The position numbers and the translations under genes were made by a program. Shown one piece after another: positions 10,178 through 20,394 of a stretch of 64,000 nucleotides of DNA (within the stretch, counting starts at the first letter, position 1; every line of letters starts with the position of its first letter). The notes below the pieces were generated by a model. It did no database searches and was not told where the DNA came from. It worked only from the letters and a program-made list of their open reading frames with translations. Origin of the DNA: Dactylis glomerata (lineage: Eukaryota > Streptophyta > Magnoliopsida > Poales > Poaceae); assembly GCA_007115705.1 (NCBI GenBank), contig QXEO01000734.1, positions 2,795,609 to 2,859,608 of the forward strand, in the 5' to 3' direction.

Positions 10178-11561
10178 ACTATGATGTTTCTATGGATGAA
10201 GGTGTAGAGCTCGTTGTGGTGATTCCAACGAGCCCAAGTTCATCGAAAACGGAGTCCGGATGCAAAAGTTATGGCCGTTTTCGTGTTGGTGTTTTTTCGT
10301 GGCAGGAAGTTCGGCGCCAGGTCCGGCCGGGCCGGACTCTAGGCCGGGAAATCCGGCCCAAGAACGGAAAAATCCGGCGGACCGCCGAACCGCACTGCTG
10401 GGGGGGCTTTTTGGCGGCCGCCGGACTGTCCGCCGGACCGTCCGGCGAAAAGTCCGGCGGCGCCGGACTTTTCGCCGAACTTTGGCGGGATTTGCTTCCA
10501 ACGGCCAGTTTTTCCCCACCTATAAATACCCTTCTTCTTCCTTGAACCAACCACGTTTTTTGGGCTTCTCTCTCCTCCATTGTTGACCTTCAAAGCTTGC
10601 CCTCCCTCCTCCATTCCCTCCATGTTTCTTGCATCTTTTTAGGGGGAAAGAGAGAGGAGATCTAGATCTACATTTCCACCAATCACTTTCTCCTCTAAGT
10701 GAGGGGAACCTATTGGATCTAGATCTTGGAGTTCTTTGTGGATTTCCTCTTCGTTCTTCCTCTCATATCCTCCATAGCATTTGTTGCTTTGGTAGGATTT
10801 GGGAGAGAAGGATTTGAGCACTTCGTGTGTTCTTGCCATTGCATTTGGTGCATCGGTTTGAGTTCTCCTCGGAGATTCGGTGGTGAAAGCAAGAAGCTTA
10901 TTTCCTCTTGGGTTCTTGGAACCCTAGACGGCTCAGTGGATTTCTTGGGGACCTCCAATTAAGTTGTGGAGATCTTCCCAAGCTTTGTGGTGCCTCCGTG
11001 GCGATTATTGGGAGCCTCCAATTGAGTTGTGGAGTGTGCCCCAATCTTAGTGGCTTTGTGGATTTGGGAGCCTCCAATTAAGTTGTGGAGTAGCCCCAAG
11101 CTTTGTGCAGGATCGGTGACCGCCCTCAAGGGTCCCATAGTGGATCGGGTCTTCCATCTTGGTGGGAGGGCTCGAGGAGATTACGGTGAGCCTCCGTGGC
11201 GTTTGGGGAGCCTTGTGCCTCCACACCGCTCCAACGGAGATTAGCACCCGCAAGGGTGTGAACTTCGGGATACATCGTTGTCTCCGCGTGCCTCGGTTAT
11301 TTCTTTACCCGAGCTCCTTTACTTATGCAATTTACTTTGTGATAGCCTTCGTGCTTGAAGTTATATATATCTTGCTATCACATAGTTGCTCATCTTGTTT
11401 AGCATAAGTTGTTGGTGCACATAGGTGAACCTAGTTTATTTAGGTTTTGTATGCTTGGCAAATTAAACGTTAGTTTTATTCCGCATTTGTCAAGCCGCTC
11501 GTAAAAGTTTTAAATCGCCTATTCACCCCCCCCCCCTCTAGGCGACATCCGTGTCCTTTCA
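10178..11561 (+). repeat. Copia-type LTR, right fragment
   Basis: This continues the LTR begun at 1-165. It contains a CCGG-rich U3 region with a perfect inverted repeat (10443-10477), a TATA box TATAAATA at 10521-10528, and three copies of a CCTCCAATT.AGTTGTGGAG unit starting near 10952, 11015 and 11071. A poly-C run at about 11526-11536 is followed by the end TCCTTTCA at 11561. The end text GGCGACATCC...TCCTTTCA is typical of grass Ty1/copia LTRs. It is not followed by the usual methionine-tRNA primer site, so this is a 3' LTR or a solo LTR. The next five bases are GTTGG. Confidence 0.7.
10443..10477. repeat. Perfect 16-bp inverted repeat in copia LTR
   Basis: The left arm is 10443-10458 and the right arm 10462-10477, with the three-base loop GGC. 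The core arm is GGCGAAAAGTCCGGC. It lies about 45 bp upstream of the LTR TATA box, in a stretch where TCCGGC words recur in both orientations. Confidence 0.85.
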
Positions 11562-11566
11562 GTTGG

Positions 11567-12392
11567 AAAACCAAAAACCCCAAATCCCCGAAAACGGAAA
11601 AACAAATCGATAAGACAAACGGAAAAAGAAGGCGAATAAGATGCCCCTGTGACCGGCACAGGGACCTTCTCCATCGTGGAGGAGCGCGGCACTATCTGTG
11701 CCAGCAGCTAAGAGCAAATTGTCGCGCGTGGCAATTCACGGGGCCTTCCTCGTCGTTGAGGGAAGCTGGACCCTCACGGATGTGAAAACGTCGACGCTTA
11801 AGAGAGCCCAGAGACCGTCGACACCTCACAAGGGTTGCTCATGAGGTGAAGGGCCTGGCGCGGACCTCCGGATCTGCGTCTCCTTCGCAAGATGATCGGA
11901 GCGGCCTTGGTCTTCAATAATCCTCCCTCGTTAGGCCTTCCTCGGCAGAGGGAATCTTCCTGCAGATGCTGGTGCATCGACGCGTCTTTGCTCCCTCGTG
12001 AGGGTTGCTCACGAGGGGTAGGTCCTTAGCGGGTGCCTTGGGGCACACCTTGGACTTTTCCTCGAAGATTTTTTATTTTCTGATGTACTTCGCGAGGAAC
12101 TAAGCACCATGGGTATTTGGAGGTGATCGATAACAGGGCCGTCGCCCCCGACCAGAGCTCATTCCCTTTGGGTTTTTCGGGCTCGCTGTTTTCCGAGCGA
12201 AGGCCCCAGCATAGACACCATTCCTAGCCCCCTTCCGCGAGGAGTACAATAGAAAATAAATGGACTTCATGCCATTTGATGTCATGCCGAAGCAGAGGCG
12301 CTGTATTGCGCATTAACTTAATATAAGTGCTTAAGAGCGGACTGAGCTGATACAAGTGCCATAAAAACGGTCTTTTTCTCCTCGTGAGGAAC
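11567..12392 (-). repeat. 3' untranslated part of Element 2 with paired stem-loops
   Basis: There is no supported ORF. A stem-loop with 10-bp perfect arms (11993-12002 and 12008-12017, loop GGTTG) recurs as a decayed copy near 11823-11849 with the same GGTTG loop. A smaller inverted repeat, CCCTGTG with CACAGGG, lies at 11645-11663. Words like CTCGTGAGG and CTCGCGAGG are frequent, as in the rest of this element. Confidence 0.6.
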
Positions 12393-15300
12393 CTAAGGGT
12401 AGAACTTTCGCAGATGAGCTATGTTCCACGGGTTCCCCACCGGCACGCCTTCTGCGGTTTCCAGCCGCGCCGAGCCTGGCCTGGCGATGTGCGTCACCTT
12501 GAAGGGTCCTTCCCACATTGGAGACAGCTTGTGCAGGCCCTCGCGAGAGAGTATTCTCCTCAGCACCAGGTCGTCGACCTCCAGAGTTCTTGCTCGAACA
12601 TGGCGGCTATGATAGCGGCGTAGTCCTTGCTGGTACCTCGCGGCGCGGAGCGCGGCTTGGCACCGAGCTTCTTCGAGCAGGAGGAGGCGATCCTTGATGA
12701 GGTCCTCTTGGCGAATTTCGTCGAAGGCGAGCACTCTTGGTGATCCGAACTTGATGTCGGTGGGAAGAACAGCCTCCGCCCCATAGACCAGGAAGAAAGG
12801 GGTTTCTCCAGTGGGTTTGGTGGCGGTAGTCCTGATGGACCACAAGATGGATTGGAGGTTGTCTAACCATTTTTTGCCGCAGGCCTCGAGCTTGGCGTTG
12901 AAGCTTTTCGTCTTGAGTCCTTTGAGGACCTCGGCGTTAGCACGCTCGGCTTGGCCATTGCTCCGGGGGTAGGCGACGGAGGCAAAGCAGATCTTGATGC
13001 CGACCGATGCACAATAGTCCCGGAACAGTCCGCTGGTGAACTGGGTGCCGTTATCGGTGATTATGCGGTTATGCACACCAAAACGACAGACCAGCCCACA
13101 GATGAACTTGACTGCGGACCTCACCGGGATTGTGCACACCGGTTCCACCTCCACCCACTTGGTGAACTTGTCGATGGCGACGTAGAGGTAGCGATAGCCC
13201 CCTTGCGCTCTGGGGAATGGACCGAGGATGTCCAGCCCCCAAACTGCAAAGGGCCAAGTGAGTGGGATGGTTTGCAGCTCTTGCGCCGGCTGATGTATCT
13301 GCTTGGCATGGAATTGGCACGCCTCGCACGTCTTGACCATCTCCGCCGCATCTCCGAGCGCCGAGGGCCAGTAGAAGCCACTTCGATATGCCTTTGCGGC
13401 TAGAGTTGCAGCAGAAGCGTGATGGCCACATTCGCCGGCGTGGATGTCCCTGAGAAGCTCTTGGCCTTGGTGAGTAGATATGCACTTCAGAGCGACGCCG
13501 TTTGGGCGACGCCGGTACAAGTCACCATCCTTGACGCAGTAGCCCGAAGCTTGCCGCACAATCCTCTCGGCCTCCTCTTCATCCTCGGGAAGCCTGCTGC
13601 TGGTGAGGTAGGCCTTGAGCTCGATGATCCAATCCACTCCCTCCTGCCGTGCCAATGCCAGAAGGACGCGGTCACCCGAAGGAGGCCCGCAATCCGGAGC
13701 CTCCTGCTCCGGCGGTGGCGGCAAGGCAGAAAGAGAAGGTGAATCGGATGTCGACGGAGAAGCGGACGGCTTGAAAAGATGCTCCTCAAAGACGCTGGCA
13801 GGTTGTGCCAGGCGATGAGAGGCGCGCTTGGCGATCTCGTCGGCTTCCACATTTTCTCCTCTCGGGATGTGCTTCAGCTCCAAACCTTGGAAGCGTTTTT
13901 CCATCTTTCGATGCTCCTCGAGGTAGGCCGCCATGTGCTCATCCTTTGGAGTGTAGCTCTTGTTTGAGAAGTTCACAATTAGCTGTGAATCTCCCTTGAC
14001 GATGAGGCGCTTGATGCCCAAAGCGTTCGCCGCCCTTAAGCCGGCGAGTAGGCCTTCGTATTCCGCGATGTTGTTGGAGACCTTGCTCTCAGGCTTGAAG
14101 CAGAGCTGCACAGCGTAGAAAAGCTTGTCTCCAGAGGGAGAGGTTAGGACAGCACCGGCTCCCGCGCCGGGGAGGTTGAAGGCACCGTCGAAGTGCATGA
14201 CCCAGAGGCCTGGGGCCTCTTCTCCAGGGAGAGTTGACTCCACCTCCGGAGGCTCGTCGGTGAACGGATCGGTCCACTCCACAGTGAACTCGGCCAAAGC
14301 CTTGCTCTTGATTACCTTTGTAGTTTCGAAGGAGATCTCGAAGGGTTGAAGTTCCACAGCCCATTCTGCCACCCGCCCGGTGACGTTGGGATTGCGTAGG
14401 ATGGTTTCCAGGGGGCGATCGGTTACCACCTTAATCGGGTGACCCTGGAAGTAGTGGCGTAGCTTCCGCGAGGCGATGAGCAAGGTGTAGAGCAGCTTTT
14501 GCTGCATGGTGTAGCGTTCCCGCGCGTCGCGCAGTACCGTGCTGACGAAGTACACAGGCTTTTGCACCTTGACGACACCCTCGGAAGGCTCCTCCTCGGG
14601 AGGCTTTTGAGCGTTGCTCTGAGAGAGCGGCTCGGTCGGCGAAGATGCCGCGGGCGGCTCCTCTCGAGGGTCGGGAGATGAAGCAGCCTCTTCCTCGTGA
14701 GGAGCCCCCGAGCCTGGAGGAGTGACCTCCTCCTTGGCGATCACCTTGGCGTCTCGTTCCGCGACGAGAACAGCGCTTGCAGTCCTTGGAGTTGCCGCGA
14801 TGTAGAGTAGCAAGGGCTCGCGGGTTGTTGGGGCAACCATGATCGGTGGGCTCGTGAGGTACCTTTTCAGCTCAGTGAAGGCCTTGTCAGCCTCCGGAGT
14901 CCATTCGAACTTCCCGGTGCGCTTCATGAGCTTGAAGAAGGGCAAAGCTTTCTCCCCAATCCTCGCGATGAAGCATCCTAGGGCCGCCATGCACCCCGCG
15001 AGGCGTTGCATTTCCTTGAGATTGCGCGGAGGACGCATTTCTTCGATGGCCTTGACCTTGTCAGGGTTCGCCTCTATCCCGCGATGAGACACGAGGAACC
15101 CCAACAGTTTTCCCGACGGTACGCCGAAGGCGCACTTGGCGGGGTTGAGCTTGATGTTTACCTTTCTCAGGTTGATGAATGTTTCCTCTAGATCTTCGAT
15201 GAAGGTGTGACCCTCACGAGTCTTGACGACGATGTCGTCGACGTAGGCTTCCGCATTTCTTCCCATCTGAGCCCCCAGGGCCTTACGCATGAGCCTCTGG

Positions 15301-15827
15301 AAGGTGGCTCCTGCGTTCTTCAGGCCGAAGGGCATACAGACGTAGCAGTACACCCCACAGGGCGTGATGAAGGCAGTTTTCTCCTCGTCCTCCTTTGCCA
15401 TCTTGATCTGATGATAGCCGGAGAAAGCATCCAAGAAGCAAAGGAGGTCGCAGCCGGCGGTAGAGTCGACGATTTGATCTATCCTTGGGAGAGGATAAGG
15501 ATCCTTGGGGCAGGCCTTGTTGAGACTTGTGAAGTCCACGCAGAGGCGCCCACTGCCGTTAGCCTTTGGGACGACCATCGGATTGGCGATCCAGGTGGGG
15601 TGGGCCACCTCGCGTATTAACTTGGCCTTCTTCAGCTTCTCTATTTCCTTGACGATGAAGTCTTGCTTCTCTTGCGCTTGCTTCCTGGTCTTCTGCTTCA
15701 CGGGGTGTGCCTGAGGGCACATGGCTAAGTGGTGCTCAATCACCTCCCTGGGAACGCCGGGCATATCTGACGGAGTCCAAGCGAACATGTCAGAATTTGC
15801 CCGTAGGAAGGTGACGAGCGCGCTTTC
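12393..15827 (-). CDS. pol: Pol polyprotein of Element 2: RT, RNase H, archaeal RNase H, integrase
   Basis: The frame is open from just after a TAG at 15828-15830; the first ATG is at 15788 and gives 1131 residues. Counting from that ATG, reverse transcriptase occupies about 60-240 with catalytic YVDD at 182-185. The first RNase H follows and holds an extra Pro/Glu/Ser-rich insert of about 55 residues. A second RNase H of archaeal type follows, with FDGA, AEYE and GDSQ, as is typical of the Tat lineage. The integrase has its zinc-binding H..H and C..C residues, then catalytic Asp in WGLDILG, Asp in TDNGTQ and Glu in NGQAERAN. It ends in GPFKV and NIAHLRKFYP. The frame is the same as that of the upstream gag-protease. 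The product copies the RNA into DNA and inserts it. Confidence 0.93.
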   Translation of the reverse strand, partial: ESALVTFLRANSDMFAWTPSDMPGVPREVIEHHLAMCPQAHPVKQKTRKQAQEKQDFIVKEIEKLKKAKLIREVAHPTWIANPMVVPKANGSGRLCVDFTSLNKACPKDPYPLPRIDQIVDSTAGCDLLCFLDAFSGYHQIKMAKEDEEKTAFITPCGVYCYVCMPFGLKNAGATFQRLMRKALGAQMGRNAEAYVDDIVVKTREGHTFIEDLEETFINLRKVNIKLNPAKCAFGVPSGKLLGFLVSHRGIEANPDKVKAIEEMRPPRNLKEMQRLAGCMAALGCFIARIGEKALPFFKLMKRTGKFEWTPEADKAFTELKRYLTSPPIMVAPTTREPLLLYIAATPRTASAVLVAERDAKVIAKEEVTPPGSGAPHEEEAASSPDPREEPPAASSPTEPLSQSNAQKPPEEEPSEGVVKVQKPVYFVSTVLRDARERYTMQQKLLYTLLIASRKLRHYFQGHPIKVVTDRPLETILRNPNVTGRVAEWAVELQPFEISFETTKVIKSKALAEFTVEWTDPFTDEPPEVESTLPGEEAPGLWVMHFDGAFNLPGAGAGAVLTSPSGDKLFYAVQLCFKPESKVSNNIAEYEGLLAGLRAANALGIKRLIVKGDSQLIVNFSNKSYTPKDEHMAAYLEEHRKMEKRFQGLELKHIPRGENVEADEIAKRASHRLAQPASVFEEHLFKPSASPSTSDSPSLSALPPPPEQEAPDCGPPSGDRVLLALARQEGVDWIIELKAYLTSSRLPEDEEEAERIVRQASGYCVKDGDLYRRRPNGVALKCISTHQGQELLRDIHAGECGHHASAATLAAKAYRSGFYWPSALGDAAEMVKTCEACQFHAKQIHQPAQELQTIPLTWPFAVWGLDILGPFPRAQGGYRYLYVAIDKFTKWVEVEPVCTIPVRSAVKFICGLVCRFGVHNRIITDNGTQFTSGLFRDYCASVGIKICFASVAYPRSNGQAERANAEVLKGLKTKSFNAKLEACGKKWLDNLQSILWSIRTTATKPTGETPFFLVYGAEAVLPTDIKFGSPRVLAFDEIRQEDLIKDRLLLLEEARCQAALRAARYQQGLRRYHSRHVRARTLEVDDLVLRRILSREGLHKLSPMWEGPFKVTHIARPGSARLETAEGVPVGNPWNIAHLRKFYP

Positions 15828-17693
15828 CTATTTGGGGGAAAGCCCTGCCCCGATGGTGACGAAGTTTTCGCAGCCCCCAGCCTGTAGCGGGACCTTCTTG
15901 GTTGCCGAGCGCTCTTGGGTAAACTGTGGCCTCCTGCCTGAGGGCACCACAGCTTCCCCAACGCTCATGCCCAGCATTGGATGAACCAGGTCCTCGCTTG
16001 GAGTAGGCGATGCAGAGGCGGCGAACTTCTTCCCTGTCGAACCCAGAGGGTGGGGCTCGAGAGAGGCCTTCTTCGCAGCAGCCCGCTCTTGGGATACGAG
16101 CTGCTTCTTCCTCGCGAGGTCACCGGAGTGTTCCAGTAGATCTTCGTCGGCGGGGAACATGGTGGCGGCCTCACGGTAAACATGCTCAACTGATCGGAGA
16201 GCATCCTTCTCATTGCAGCGCACGGTGATTGTGCCGCTGGCGCCCGGAATCTTGAGGACGTTGAAGCCATGGTGCGTTGCTGCCATGAACCTAGCCAAGG
16301 CTGGGTAGCCGAGGATGGCATTGTATGGCAGGGCGATGTAGGCGACGTCGAAGTCGAGGCTTTCTGTCCTGTAGTTGTCCTGGGTGCCGAAGGTGACGGG
16401 CAGGCTTACCTGCCCAATTGGCGTTGTAGATCCCTCGGTTACCCCGAAGAATGGTCGAGTTGGCATGAGCCGGTGGTACGGCACCTGCATCTTTTCGAAG
16501 ATCTCGACCGAGATGATGTTGAGGCCCGCCCCTCCGTCGATGAGAGTGCGATTGACGGCGACGTTGTTGATGGTTGGCGTGCACAAGAGGGGAATTGTAC
16601 CCACGCCCCTTGTGGAAGCCGGATGATCCTCCTCGTCGAAGCCAATCTTGCACGTTGACCACTTCATTAGGCGATTGCCGACGTTGGGCTGCGCCGCCGC
16701 GATTTCTCGCGACAGCTGCTTGAAGTGTCGATTTGACAAAGGAGCCTGAGCTCCACCCAGGAGGCAAGCGGCGAAGTCTCGCGGCTCTTGATAGCCCCCC
16801 TGGGCCTCCTCCCGATGATCGTTTGCTGGTGGGGGCAGCGGCAGCGGCTCGGGATCGGCTCGAGACAGACCCCCGCGGCGGCGACCTTCCTCGCGGTCGT
16901 CGTCGCGGCGATCGCCCCGGGATCCACTCTTGCCGTTGCTGCGGCCGCCCCTGCGATGCTTGGCGACGCCGTTTTCCTTGTGAAACTTCCGGACAATCCA
17001 ACAATCTTCAGTATTGTGAGTGTCCTTCTTGTGGATAATGCAGTAGCGACGACGTCGACCTTTATCGCGATCGGAGCGGTCCCCGCGACGTTGCTTATGA
17101 TCTGGCTCCGCCGCGAGGACAGCAGCCTCCTTTTGCTTGGGGTCCTTGGACTTCGGCTTTGGGGGAGGCGCCTCCGGCAGATTGTGCATGAAGAGCCTCC
17201 CCTCCTCAGCCTTGGCGCAGCGGTCGGCGATCTCGAAGAGCCTGACGACGGAAGTCAGCTCGTCATTCACGGACAGCTTCTCCCGCATCTTGACGTCGGA
17301 GACGCCCGTGGAGAACGCGGAGATGACCTCCTCGTTGGAGATCCTGGGAATCTTGTTCCTCATCTGACTGAAGCGCTGGATGTACTGACGAAGCGTCTCG
17401 CCTTTGTACTGACGCACCGCCTTAAGATCGTTCTTGGTAGCGGGGCGCTCGTACGTGGGCATGAAGTTGGCAACGAACTGACGACATAAATCCTTCCACG
17501 AAGTCACGGATTCGTGAGGAAGATTCATGAGCCAAGTTCGCGGAGCGTCCTTGAGGGCCATGGGGAACCAATTGGCCATGGCGCGCTGATCTCCACGCGC
17601 AGCCTGGACGGCGACGACGTAGAGTTGGAGGAATTCGACAGGGTTTGTGGTCCCGTCGTAACGCGCGCTGATGTCCGGCTTGAACTTGTCAGG
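15828..17693 (-). pseudogene. gag: Gag C-terminal part and protease of Element 2
   Basis: This is the open stretch between two in-frame TAG codons (17694-17696 upstream, 15828-15830 at its end). The first ATG is at 17579. It contains the gag domain (WLMNLP, SWKDLCRQF, LRQYIQRFSQMRN), a basic stretch with a CCHC-like spacing CIIHKKDTHNTEDC, and a protease with active-site DGGAGLN followed by ILGYPAL. As the frame is shared with the parts on both sides, this was once the middle of a single gag-pol ORF. The two TAGs look like ordinary decay. Confidence 0.88.
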
Positions 17694-18341
17694 CTAGACG
17701 ACGTAGCGCTGCTGGCGAGTGAGGGCAAGACACCCGGGGTTGTAGATAGGGACGCCGGGGGTCCTGATGTTCTTGCCAGCTTCGCCGATGTCGTCGATGG
17801 CGCGGTCATGATTTTCGCGGCGGCGCTCGAGGGAGACGCGTGCGTCTTCCGGAGCGCGTTGGACGATTTGGCAGCTGGGCTCCCCGCGCGGCGAAGATGC
17901 GGCGCGGGAAACCACCTTCTTGGCCTTGTTGGCCCTTCCATCTCCGGCGCCCGGGGCGTGACCCCCCGCCGCCGGATCTGGGTTCCCCGCGCCCTGGGTT
18001 CCTCCCTGGGCCGGGTCTTCGTTGGCGATGGCGACGAGCTCGGCGATTCGAGCGCGCCACCCCTCACGCCCGTCGTCGGTGGGTTGGTAGCGTAGCAGCT
18101 CCTGCGCCATGGCGAGAGCCTGCGCAGGGGACAGCTGACTCCCAGAACGAGCGCGAGAAGTGGCGGTGGCGGTGAAGGAGAGCGAAGGCTCTGTACGCCC
18201 AGACGGGAGGTAGGAGGACTCCAGATCTTCCTCCTCTTCCTCCTCGGCCGAAGCTTCATGACGACGGAAGATGGGCTCGGTTTGCCCCCGAACAGCATTG
18301 CGACGGCGAAGACGCTCGAGCCTTGCGTTGGCGTCAGCCAT
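17694..18341 (-). CDS. gag: Gag N-terminal fragment of Element 2
   Basis: A 215-residue ORF starting at an ATG 54 bp after the 5' LTR and ending at TAG 17694-17696, in frame with the rest of gag. It is rich in Arg, Glu and Ala with no clear domain, as is usual for the N-terminal part of Tat gag proteins. An in-frame TAG lies four codons upstream of this ATG, so the ORF cannot begin in the LTR as it does in Elements 1 and 4. Confidence 0.8.
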   Translation of the reverse strand: MADANARLERLRRRNAVRGQTEPIFRRHEASAEEEEEEDLESSYLPSGRTEPSLSFTATATSRARSGSQLSPAQALAMAQELLRYQPTDDGREGWRARIAELVAIANEDPAQGGTQGAGNPDPAAGGHAPGAGDGRANKAKKVVSRAASSPRGEPSCQIVQRAPEDARVSLERRRENHDRAIDDIGEAGKNIRTPGVPIYNPGCLALTRQQRYVV

Positions 18342-18375
18342 GTCGAAGCAGATCTAGAAGAAAACACACCACAGC

Positions 18376-18393
18376 CCCCTACCTGGCGCGCCA
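18376..18393 (-). other. Primer-binding site of Element 2
   Basis: On the minus strand, two bases after the 5' LTR, the sequence is TGGCGCGCCAGGTAGGGG. This is a common site in grass Tat-type elements. I do not assign the tRNA. It differs from the lysine-type site of Elements 1 and 4, so Element 2 is a separate family. Confidence 0.75.
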
Positions 18394-18395
18394 AA

Positions 18396-19294
18396 TGTCG
18401 ATGGATTTCGTGTCGCAAGAACACGGGGTACCACGCGACGGACCCAAGGATTCGAACGCAGGGGGCTAAACGTGTGAGATCTTGGATCGCAACGAAACAC
18501 GGTGACGGAAGCCTCGATTGTCGAATGCGCAACGCACTGCAGAGAGGGAGACCGAGCTTTACCCAGGTTCAGGGCCCTCGTGGTGAGGTAAAACCCCTAC
18601 TTCCTACCTTCTTGTATTGCAAAGCGACACCTCGCGAGGAGTACAAGGCCTTGGTTACAGAGCTCTAGCTGGCCAGAGGTTGAAGAACCTGCGTGCCCAG
18701 CTAGCAGCTTGAAGAAGATGAAGATCCGATCCCCTCTAAGGGATGGCCTCTCCCTCCCTTTATAGCGCCAAGGTCCTCCTTCCCCTTATCTTCTTGGGGA
18801 AGGGGTTGCCACACACGGCCAAGGAGGGAGGACAGCTGTAGACTACACTCTTCTGTAGACTTAGTCTTCGTAGGGTAGTGGCGCCGGTCCACAGGAGTGG
18901 GTGGAGGAAGCTGACGTCCTCCTCTGGCGCCCTGCACCGTCCATGCTATTTTTAGGGGGGTGGCCAACTACCACTGTGCCGCTTTGGGCAGGCACAGAGA
19001 AAGCTGGTCTCCTTCCTGTCGGGGGTAGCGTGGGCGGTACGCGGTCTTCTGCCCATTATCTTCTTGCTCTGCACGCAAACGTGCCGAGCTGACGTGGGCA
19101 TACTTCCTCTCCTCACCAGCGGGGGCTCGTGAGGAGGTCTTCTGGTCCTTAGCAGTTTTGGTCGTCGTTCTCCTCACGAGGCGCCTCCTCGTGAGGGTCT
19201 TCTCTGCAGCTTGGGTCGTTGATTCTGGAGATGGGCCGATGACGTGGCCCAGGAGCAGGTGGACCGGGATACCCCAGTATCCATAACACCGACA
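18396..19294 (-). repeat. 5' LTR of Element 2
   Basis: 899 bp, TGTCGATGG to CACCGACA on the plus strand. A TATA-like CTATAAAG on the minus strand lies at about 18765-18758. An inverted repeat CCTCACGAGG/CCTCGTGAGG (arms 19172-19181 and 19187-19196) lies in U3. The second LTR is not in the window, so the ends are judged from the terminal bases, the primer site and the break into copia sequence. Confidence 0.85.
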
Positions 19295-19619
19295 TTGATC
19301 ATCAGATGACACATGAGCTGGTTAACTATAGATAACCAGGGATCTATTTGCTTATATGTCACATGTGTACTAATGTTTCCACTTAATACAGTTATAACAT
19401 GACATATAATATTATGAACAAATGAGATATAACAACAAAAATACATTTATTATTTGCCTCTAGGGCATATCTCCTTCAGTCTCCCACTTGCACTAGAGTA
19501 CAAATAATATAGTTTACATTAGGTAATGATCTGACACCCATCGAATGCTGGTGTGGATCAAACTTAGTTAGTGGAAGAGGTTTTGTCAACGGCTCTGCAA
19601 CATTCAGATCCATGTGTAC
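19295..19619 (-). mobile_element. Angela-like copia element: 3' LTR fragment and 3' end of pol
   Basis: Read on the minus strand, 19619-19479 holds the last part of pol (motifs DLNVAEPLTKPLP and HSMGVRS) and a polypurine tract (AAGTGGGAGAC). The 3' LTR begins with TGAAGGAGATATGCCC at 19478. The LTR start resembles that of Angela/BARE-type elements (ATATGCCCTAGAGGCAA). Element 2 breaks the LTR at 19294/19295. The rest of pol continues at 38261, beyond Element 3, with TGTAC repeated at both sides. The pol stop codon TGA overlaps the first three bases of the LTR. Confidence 0.85.
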
Positions 19620-20394
19620 TGATACGTCTCAAACGTATCTATAATTTTTGATGCTCCATGCTTGTTCTTACACCATTTGCTTTGTGTTTTGTTACACTTC
19701 GTGGCGTTTTTATGCATTTTCCGGAACTAACCTATTAATAAGATGCCACAGTGCCAGTTTCCTGTTTTCTGCTATTTTTGTGTTTCAGAAAAGCTACACA
19801 GGAAATATTCTCGAAATTGGACGAAACAAAAGTCGAACCTCCTATTTTTACCGAAGCTTCACAAAGACCGAAGATGAGACGGAGGGGGGCCAGGGGCCAG
19901 GCTCACCACCAGGGGGTGTGGCCCAGCCCCTGGCCACGCCCACCTGTGGTGAGACCGCCTAGTCCACCTCCTGATGCTGCCCCTTTGCCTATAAAGTCCC
20001 CTCGACGGGAAAAACCTAAGGGACGTATCGCTTTTCCTCGAAACATATTGCAAGCCGCCGTTGTCGTCGAAACGAGATCGGGAGGATCCAGGTGCTCTTC
20101 CCGGCACCCTGCTGGAGAGGGGAATCCCTGCTGGAGGCCTTCTCCACCACCATGGTCGCCTCCGGAGTGATGTGTGAGTAGTCTACCTTGGACTACGGGT
20201 CCATAGCAGTAGCTAGATGGTTGTCTTCTCCACCATGTGCTTCATGTTTAGATCTTGTGAGCTGCCCTACTTGATCAAGATCATCTTTATGTAATCATAC
20301 ATGTTGTGTTTGTTGGGATCCGATGAGTATTGGTACTATGTCAAGTTGATGTGCTGAATTATATATCTTATGTTATCTCTATGTTGTTTATGAT

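Larger units (their letters stand above)
11567..19294 (-). mobile_element. Element 2: Tat-like Ty3/gypsy retrotransposon, 3' end missing
   Basis: Read on the minus strand: 5' LTR (18396-19294), primer site, gag, protease, reverse transcriptase, RNase H, archaeal-type RNase H, integrase and part of the 3' untranslated region. The copia-type LTR interrupts it on the left, so its 3' LTR is outside the window or lost. It lies in the 3' LTR of the copia element, and TTGAT at 19295-19299 is the likely right-hand target duplication. The whole coding path stays in one frame except for two TAG codons. It has no antisense gene in the part seen here. Confidence 0.9.

Noticed and set aside
16788..17489. 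233-codon plus-strand hydrophobic ORF
   Set aside because: It is a shadow of gag in Element 2. The hydrophobic look comes from reverse reading of basic and acidic codons.
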